A DNA stretch of 64,000 nucleotides from an uncultured Muribaculaceae bacterium (GTDB taxonomy: Bacteria; Bacteroidota; Bacteroidia; Bacteroidales; Muribaculaceae). Location: the NCBI GenBank assembly GCA_910586895.1, contig CAJUIW010000004.1:165800-229799 (forward strand). The letters are read 5' to 3'. This document shows, piece by piece, positions 58,981 to 64,000 of this stretch; position 1 is the first letter of the stretch; every line of letters starts with the position of its first letter. The notes under the pieces are model-generated. The model saw only the letters and a list, made by a program, of their open reading frames with translations. It did no database searches and had not been told where the DNA came from. Both the position numbers and the translations under genes were made by a program.

Positions 58981-61746
58981 ATGAAGAGACTTCTTCTCTT
59001 AGCCAGCATTATCTGGCTCGCAGTGGCCGCCGCCGTAGGCGCCCCTGCCATCAATTGTTCCGGCGTGGTGGTTGATGCGGAAAATGAGCCGATAATCGGC
59101 GCCACTGTCTTGGTGCCCGGCACAAAAGCTGCAACAGCCACAAACATCGATGGTAAGTTCACCCTTAAAGTTCCTGAAAACGGCAAGGAAATCCGTATCA
59201 GCTTCATCGGCTACAAGACAGCCGTGCTGAAACCCGCTGCCGACATGGGTACAATAGTGCTCGAGCAGGAAACACTGATGCTCAACGACGTAGTCGTAAC
59301 CCAGTCAGTAGGTAAGAACCGTGAAACCCCTGTGGCAATGTCAACAATTGACGCCGCCGCCATCGAATACAAGCTTGGCAACCAGGAGCTTCTGGAAGTA
59401 TTGAAAACAACACCCGGTGTATACACCCGTAGTGAAGGTGGCGGTTTTGGCGACGCCAAGACACGCATGCGCGGATTTGACAGCCCCAATGTGGCCATGC
59501 TTATCAACGGTATCCCTGTAAACGACATGGAATGGGGCGGCGTGTACATGAGCAACTGGGCTAATCTTTCCGACGTAGCATCAAGCATACAGACCCAGCG
59601 CGGACTCGGTGCCACAATGATCTCTACACCTTCAATAGGTGGTACCATCAACATCATCACACGCACTATCGATGCCGAACGTGGCGGTAGCCTCTGGTAT
59701 GGCACCGGCAATGACGGCCTTAACAACATAGGCCTTAAGTTCTCAACCGGCCTTATGAAGAATGGCTGGGCCATAACCCTGCTCGGTTCACGCAAATGGG
59801 CCGACGGATATATCCAGGGCACAGCCTACGAATCGTACTCCTACTTCCTTAACATCACAAAGCGCTTCAACGAGAAGCACCAGCTCGGCCTCACAGCCTT
59901 CGGCGCCCCTCAGTGGCATGACCAGCGCAACTACCGCAACGGCCTTACAGTAGAAGGCTGGCAGTCAGTAAAGGACTACATGGATGGAGAAAGCCCCTAC
60001 CGCTTCAACCCCACCTACGGTTTCCGCAAGGATGGCACAATGTACAACTCATCGCACAACGAATACCACAAGCCTCAGATAGCCCTCAACCATATATGGC
60101 AGATTGACAACACCTCTTCGCTGTCAAGCTCTGTATATATGTCAATCACATCCGGAGGTGGCCGCTCAGGCTACGGTCGCACAGTGACCAACCCCGATGG
60201 TACAACTAAGAGCTACTCAAGCGCTTGGTACGGAGCCACCAACGGTGTGCTCAACAACACATTCCGCACTGCCGAGGGTTGGGTTGACTACGGCGCAATC
60301 GAGGATATGAACGCCGCTTCGACCACCGGTTCAAACATGGTGATGACCATGAGCAACAACTCTCACCAGACTTACGGCCTCATATCATCATACAAGAAGG
60401 CTTTCAACTTCAACAACGGTGACAAGCTCAACATAATAGGCGGTATCGACATGCGCTACTATGTGGCTCACCACAACAACGAAATCACCGACCTCTTCGG
60501 CGGCGAATACTACATGGACGACTACAACCGCAATCAGGTGAAGCCCTCCATGCGCAAGATCTACAACAATGAAAACAAGGCATGGCTTTACGAGCATCTG
60601 CATGTAGGCGACAAAGTGGGCCGCAACTACGACGGCTTCACTGCCCAGGAAGGCCTCTATGCCCAGGCTGAATACACCATGCTTGACAACAAGCTCAATC
60701 TTGTACTCGCAGGTTCATTCAACAACAACACCTACTGGCGTAAGGAACTTTTCTACGCCGACCCCGAAAATGCACGTTCTGCCACAAAGAACTTCGTGGC
60801 CGGAAGTGTAAAAGGTGGTGCCAACTACAACATTGACCGTCATAACAACGTGTTCTTCAACGCCGGTTACATCAGCCGCGCCCCCTACTTCTCCGGCGGT
60901 GTGTTCCTGAGCGCCCAGCGTTCAAACCTCACCAACCCTCACTCCAAGAACGAGAAGGTAGGCTCTATTGAACTCGGCTACGGCTACCACTCACCAATCC
61001 TTGCCATAAACGTGAACGCCTACTTCACAAAGTGGATGGACCGCACCATGAGCAAGGGTCAGAATCTACCTGACACCAACAACGGTACCAACGCCTACTA
61101 CTTCAACATGAACGGCGTCGACGCACGTCACATGGGTGTGGAAATCGCAGCCAAGTACAAGCCCACAAAATGGATGGAAGTTGACGCTATGCTCTCACTC
61201 GGCGACTGGCAGTGGGACTCAAACGCCACCGGATATTTCTACAACCAGAACGGCGATCCCCTGAAGTCAATATCAGGCAGCACAGCAGGCGAGCTGGCAA
61301 GCGGCATCATGGCTCCTGACCACCTCTACGCCACTCTGGACCAGAAGGGTGTGAAGGTGAGCGGTTCCGCTCAGACCACTACCGCACTCGGTGTGACATT
61401 CCGTCCCTTCGAAGGCTTCCGCATAGGTGCCGACTGGACAGCATATTTCAGAAACTACTCCGATATTGACCTCGATGTTGACGACCTCAAGAACAACGGA
61501 GTGCTCTTCGCCGGTAATCCCTGGAGAATTCCATGGGGCAACCAGCTCGACCTGAGCGCAAGCTACCGCTTCAAGATTGGCGGCGTGAAAGCTACCGTAT
61601 TCGGCAATGTCAACAACCTTTGCAACTACAATTACGTTACACAGGCTGAAACTCCCCTCGGTGCCGATGGTACATGGAAAAACGCCTACAGCGTGTTCTA
61701 TTCATTCGGACGCACATACAGCATCAAGCTCAAAATTGACTTCTAA
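58981..61746 (+). CDS. TonB-dependent receptor with carboxypeptidase-like N-domain
   Basis: The 921-residue outer-membrane receptor has a signal peptide (to about Ala21), a carboxypeptidase-regulatory-like domain (about 25-105) with GVVVDAENEPIIGATVLV, a plug domain (about 110-230) with ELLEVLKTTPGVYTRSEGGG in part and RMRGFDSPN, VAMLINGIPVND, and a C-terminal barrel ending KLKIDF with terminal Phe. The layout is SusC-related but no susD-type gene follows; the partner is a lipoprotein of another type at 61765. Codon use and GC are typical of the rest of the window. Confidence 0.92.
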   Translation: MKRLLLLASIIWLAVAAAVGAPAINCSGVVVDAENEPIIGATVLVPGTKAATATNIDGKFTLKVPENGKEIRISFIGYKTAVLKPAADMGTIVLEQETLMLNDVVVTQSVGKNRETPVAMSTIDAAAIEYKLGNQELLEVLKTTPGVYTRSEGGGFGDAKTRMRGFDSPNVAMLINGIPVNDMEWGGVYMSNWANLSDVASSIQTQRGLGATMISTPSIGGTINIITRTIDAERGGSLWYGTGNDGLNNIGLKFSTGLMKNGWAITLLGSRKWADGYIQGTAYESYSYFLNITKRFNEKHQLGLTAFGAPQWHDQRNYRNGLTVEGWQSVKDYMDGESPYRFNPTYGFRKDGTMYNSSHNEYHKPQIALNHIWQIDNTSSLSSSVYMSITSGGGRSGYGRTVTNPDGTTKSYSSAWYGATNGVLNNTFRTAEGWVDYGAIEDMNAASTTGSNMVMTMSNNSHQTYGLISSYKKAFNFNNGDKLNIIGGIDMRYYVAHHNNEITDLFGGEYYMDDYNRNQVKPSMRKIYNNENKAWLYEHLHVGDKVGRNYDGFTAQEGLYAQAEYTMLDNKLNLVLAGSFNNNTYWRKELFYADPENARSATKNFVAGSVKGGANYNIDRHNNVFFNAGYISRAPYFSGGVFLSAQRSNLTNPHSKNEKVGSIELGYGYHSPILAINVNAYFTKWMDRTMSKGQNLPDTNNGTNAYYFNMNGVDARHMGVEIAAKYKPTKWMEVDAMLSLGDWQWDSNATGYFYNQNGDPLKSISGSTAGELASGIMAPDHLYATLDQKGVKVSGSAQTTTALGVTFRPFEGFRIGADWTAYFRNYSDIDLDVDDLKNNGVLFAGNPWRIPWGNQLDLSASYRFKIGGVKATVFGNVNNLCNYNYVTQAETPLGADGTWKNAYSVFYSFGRTYSIKLKIDF

Positions 61747-61764
61747 TCACTACTATTATTTATC

Positions 61765-63759
61765 ATGAACAAATATTTCAACCGCTTACTTGTTCTTGCC
61801 GTCACAGGTGTGGCACTCACCGCTTGTGAAGAAAATTCATGGAACGATAAGCTTGACGGATTCGAAGTACCCGAAAAGGACCAGTCGGAGACTGTCAATT
61901 TCACAATGGCGGCAGTAGATTACGCCCAGCTGGCCAACCTGAGCGCCAACAAGACACTGGCCGGCGATGCCAAAGCTGACGCTCTCAAGGCTGTAGGCAC
62001 CCAGGGTTATTTCACACCCGAGATCACTGCCGAGGAGTATCTCCCGGCATTCCTCGGCCAGCCTACATTCCCCTACTTCTCACTCCCGGAAGGTTCGGCC
62101 GTTAAAGTCACATACCGCACCACTGAAGGACAGCCCGAGCAGGTGAAGGGTGTGCTCGCCGCCGAGAAATATACCGTATCGGAAACTGACTACCAGACCG
62201 TATGGGGAAGCGATGAGGACTACACCGAAGCTTTCACCCCTTCGAAACCGGCATCACGCAACATACCTACCCTTCTAAAGTCAGCCTATCCTGACGCTAC
62301 AGAGGGCACCTATGTGATAGTCAACTACAAGACTTCAGCTACCGACCCTGTATTCTCAGGAAGCGAAGAGCCTAAGTTTGAGCTTTCAAGCGTGCTCGGC
62401 ACCGCCGCTACCGGACAGACTCTGGATGTGAACGGCTACGTATCAGCCATCGACAACCAGGGCTTCATCATCACAGACAACAGCGGCTCGCTCTACTGCT
62501 ACCGTGGCAGCAACTACAACGACGGAAGCATAGTGATAGGCACTCAGATGACTATCAGCGGCACCGTGGCATCGCGCAACAAGAGCATACAGTTTGGCAA
62601 CGCCGCCACATTTGAAATCAAAGGCAAGCAGACCGTCACATACCCCGCGCCCAAGACTTTCACAGGAGCGGAACTTGACGCCCTCGTAGGCGGCGCATCT
62701 ATCCCGGCCGCCACATTCGTGTCAATGACCGGCAAGGTAGTACTGTCAGGCAGCAATATCAATCTTGAGATAGCCGGTGCCACCACCGCCAAAGGCAGCC
62801 CCTCTTACTGCCCCGATGAATTCAAGGCACTCCTTACCGACGGTGCGGAAGTGACAGTGGAAGGCTACTGGTATGCCGTGGCAGGCAACCGCTACTGCTC
62901 CATCTGCGTAACAAAAGTTACCCCCGTGTCAGCTGCATCAGCAGCATCGCGCGCCGTCACCGTAGCCTCTACCAGCGAATCGGCTGTGTACTACTTTGAC
63001 GGAACCACATGGGCCTCACCCTCCGATATCCGCATGCTGTCGCACGCCGACTATCAGGCCATGGGTCAGACCTACGACAACCTGTCAGGCACTGCTCCTG
63101 AGGAGCTTCTACCCATCTATCTCAAACAGAACCTGCCGTATGCCGCAGAAGGCGATCTTCTGTACCTCGTATACACCTACTACAACGGTTCAGCCAACGT
63201 GACCCGCTGCGACGAATGCAAGTACGATGGCTCACAGTGGAACATCGGCTTCGACAACACCACAATCGTCACCTCACAGTTTGTCAAGAAGAACGGCTCA
63301 TGGAAGTACAGCCCCGACGTGACAATAACACTCCCCGCCGGACGCAACATAGAGATTTCCACCCTCTACTTCCAGGCCTGCGTTGACTGGGTGCTCAACA
63401 ATGTTCCTGACGGAAAGGACTACGTGACATCCTATGGCAATAACGACTACTATACCGGCGCTTCAGCTTATCAGGGCAACGTTGACCTGCGTCCCGACAA
63501 GGCTATTGCACAGAACCCCACAGCCTATGCCGGAATGTCCGACGACGAAGTGGTGGCTCTCATGAAGAAACGCTTCCAGGATGAAGTGCTCCCCGCAGTG
63601 CTTGCACAGCTCAATCCGGACGCAGCTCCCACATCAAGCGGCGTACAACCCCTGTATACCGTAAACTTCTACTACTATACAGGCACGACAGAACCCGCCA
63701 CAATAGTTTACCGCGTGGTAGCTCCCCGCACATTCGAGTTTGAAAGCGCCACATGGTAA
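61765..63759 (+). CDS. Surface lipoprotein with OB-fold-like region, partner of the TonB receptor
   Basis: The 664-residue lipoprotein has Cys21 (ALTAC) followed by Glu-Glu-Asn-Ser, a possible surface-export pattern. Residues about 200-300 contain VNGYVSAIDNQGFIITDNSGS and MTISGTVASRNKSIQFG, as in OB-fold nucleotide- or glycan-binding domains; a similar unit may follow at about 300-385. The rest (about 395-660) is beta-rich with aromatic strands and an Arg/Asp pattern; I do not recognise it. It lies 18 nt after the receptor, so the two likely form one uptake complex for an unknown ligand. Confidence 0.7.
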   Translation: MNKYFNRLLVLAVTGVALTACEENSWNDKLDGFEVPEKDQSETVNFTMAAVDYAQLANLSANKTLAGDAKADALKAVGTQGYFTPEITAEEYLPAFLGQPTFPYFSLPEGSAVKVTYRTTEGQPEQVKGVLAAEKYTVSETDYQTVWGSDEDYTEAFTPSKPASRNIPTLLKSAYPDATEGTYVIVNYKTSATDPVFSGSEEPKFELSSVLGTAATGQTLDVNGYVSAIDNQGFIITDNSGSLYCYRGSNYNDGSIVIGTQMTISGTVASRNKSIQFGNAATFEIKGKQTVTYPAPKTFTGAELDALVGGASIPAATFVSMTGKVVLSGSNINLEIAGATTAKGSPSYCPDEFKALLTDGAEVTVEGYWYAVAGNRYCSICVTKVTPVSAASAASRAVTVASTSESAVYYFDGTTWASPSDIRMLSHADYQAMGQTYDNLSGTAPEELLPIYLKQNLPYAAEGDLLYLVYTYYNGSANVTRCDECKYDGSQWNIGFDNTTIVTSQFVKKNGSWKYSPDVTITLPAGRNIEISTLYFQACVDWVLNNVPDGKDYVTSYGNNDYYTGASAYQGNVDLRPDKAIAQNPTAYAGMSDDEVVALMKKRFQDEVLPAVLAQLNPDAAPTSSGVQPLYTVNFYYYTGTTEPATIVYRVVAPRTFEFESATW

Positions 63760-63805
63760 TTTCACGGCTAATTCTCGGATGACCCGCTGAGTTATCTGAC
63801 CCGAT

Positions 63806-63843
63806 AAAAGTCCGGAATCAACTGTGATTCCGGACTTTTTTAC
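63806..63843 (+). terminator. Intrinsic terminator of the TonB receptor/lipoprotein operon
   Basis: AAAAGTCCGGAATCA (63806-63820) pairs with TGATTCCGGACTTTT (63825-63839) around an ACTG loop, with a T run at the end. Confidence 0.9.
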
Positions 63844-63881
63844 GTTTTATCGCAAAAAACTTGAAAAAATATGTAGATATA

Positions 63882-63913
63882 TTTGCGCAGAAAAAAAATA
63901 TCGCTTATCTTTG
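63882..63913 (+). promoter_or_regulatory. Promoter of tRNA-Arg
   Basis: TTTG (63882-63885), 20-nt spacer, TATCTTTG (63906-63913) match the Bacteroidetes consensus. The start would be about 30 nt before the tRNA. Confidence 0.65.
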
Positions 63914-63948
63914 CACTCGCAAACGCAAAAGAGATTTGCATGCCAAAC

Positions 63949-64000
63949 GGCTCCTTAGCTCAACTGAATAGAGCATCTGACTACGGATCAGAAGGTTACA
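63949..64000 (+). tRNA. tRNA-Arg (anticodon ACG), cut by the window edge
   Basis: The 5' acceptor arm GGCTCCT, the D-arm GCTC/GAGC and the anticodon stem TCTGA/TCAGA with loop CTACGGA are seen, giving anticodon ACG. The T-arm and 3' end lie beyond position 64000. Confidence 0.9.

Overview
The window reads as a stretch of a Bacteroidales chromosome, most likely from the Muribaculaceae or a close relative. The signs are sigma-ABfr style promoters (a TTG/TTTG box about 19-20 nt before TAnnTTTG), no evident use of Shine-Dalgarno sites, many TonB-dependent receptors and Cys-anchored lipoproteins, a fused NuoCD with no NuoEFG, a fused pseudo-deaminase/LmbE protein and type IX secretion-like C-terminal tails. 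No prophage, insertion sequence or CRISPR array was seen. The family assignment is inference from gene content.

Layout: 1-2.5 kb holds the end of an RND efflux pump with a small PII-like gene, tRNA-Leu, and an overlapping mtnN-luxS-AlbA_2 operon for S-adenosylhomocysteine recycling and AI-2. 2.5-9.9 kb holds a candidate small RNA, an SPFH protein, a beta-barrel receptor, and a two-component pair whose response regulator continues through a membrane segment into an exported domain. 9.9-18.7 kb has a second candidate small RNA, initiator tRNA-Met, a prolyl oligopeptidase, a BamE-like lipoprotein, two metallo-beta-lactamase-fold hydrolases, a glyoxalase-family protein and a divergent pair of amino-sugar genes (nagB and a NagB-like/LmbE fusion).

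18.9-36.1 kb is one uninterrupted minus-strand run of 18 genes: nuoA-B-CD-H, then the complete atpD-C-B-E-F-H-A-G set, then nuoI-J-K-L-M-N. The ATP synthase operon sits inside the complex I operon. 36.3-39.6 kb is a TonB receptor/lipoprotein pair with a very short mRNA leader. 39.7-42.4 kb has glycyl-tRNA synthetase, LemA and an FKBP lipoprotein.

42.4-43.9 kb is a lone trpB preceded by a full transcription attenuator: promoter, leader peptide with tandem Trp codons, competing hairpins and terminator. 43.9-48.4 kb is a parC-like topoisomerase gene with an outer-membrane DUF3316-type gene and an S41 protease. 48.5-50 kb is an AT-rich island with one AAA ATPase, probably acquired. 50-57 kb holds a GH3/beta-lactamase-fold fusion, a 5'-nucleotidase and a secreted endonuclease. 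57-63.8 kb holds an RsmI-like methylase, a YycJ-like hydrolase and a TonB receptor with its surface lipoprotein. The window ends inside tRNA-Arg.

The most unusual items are the response regulator with an exported C-terminal domain, the atp-in-nuo arrangement, the trpB attenuator, and the loss of deaminase catalytic residues in the NagB-like/LmbE fusion.
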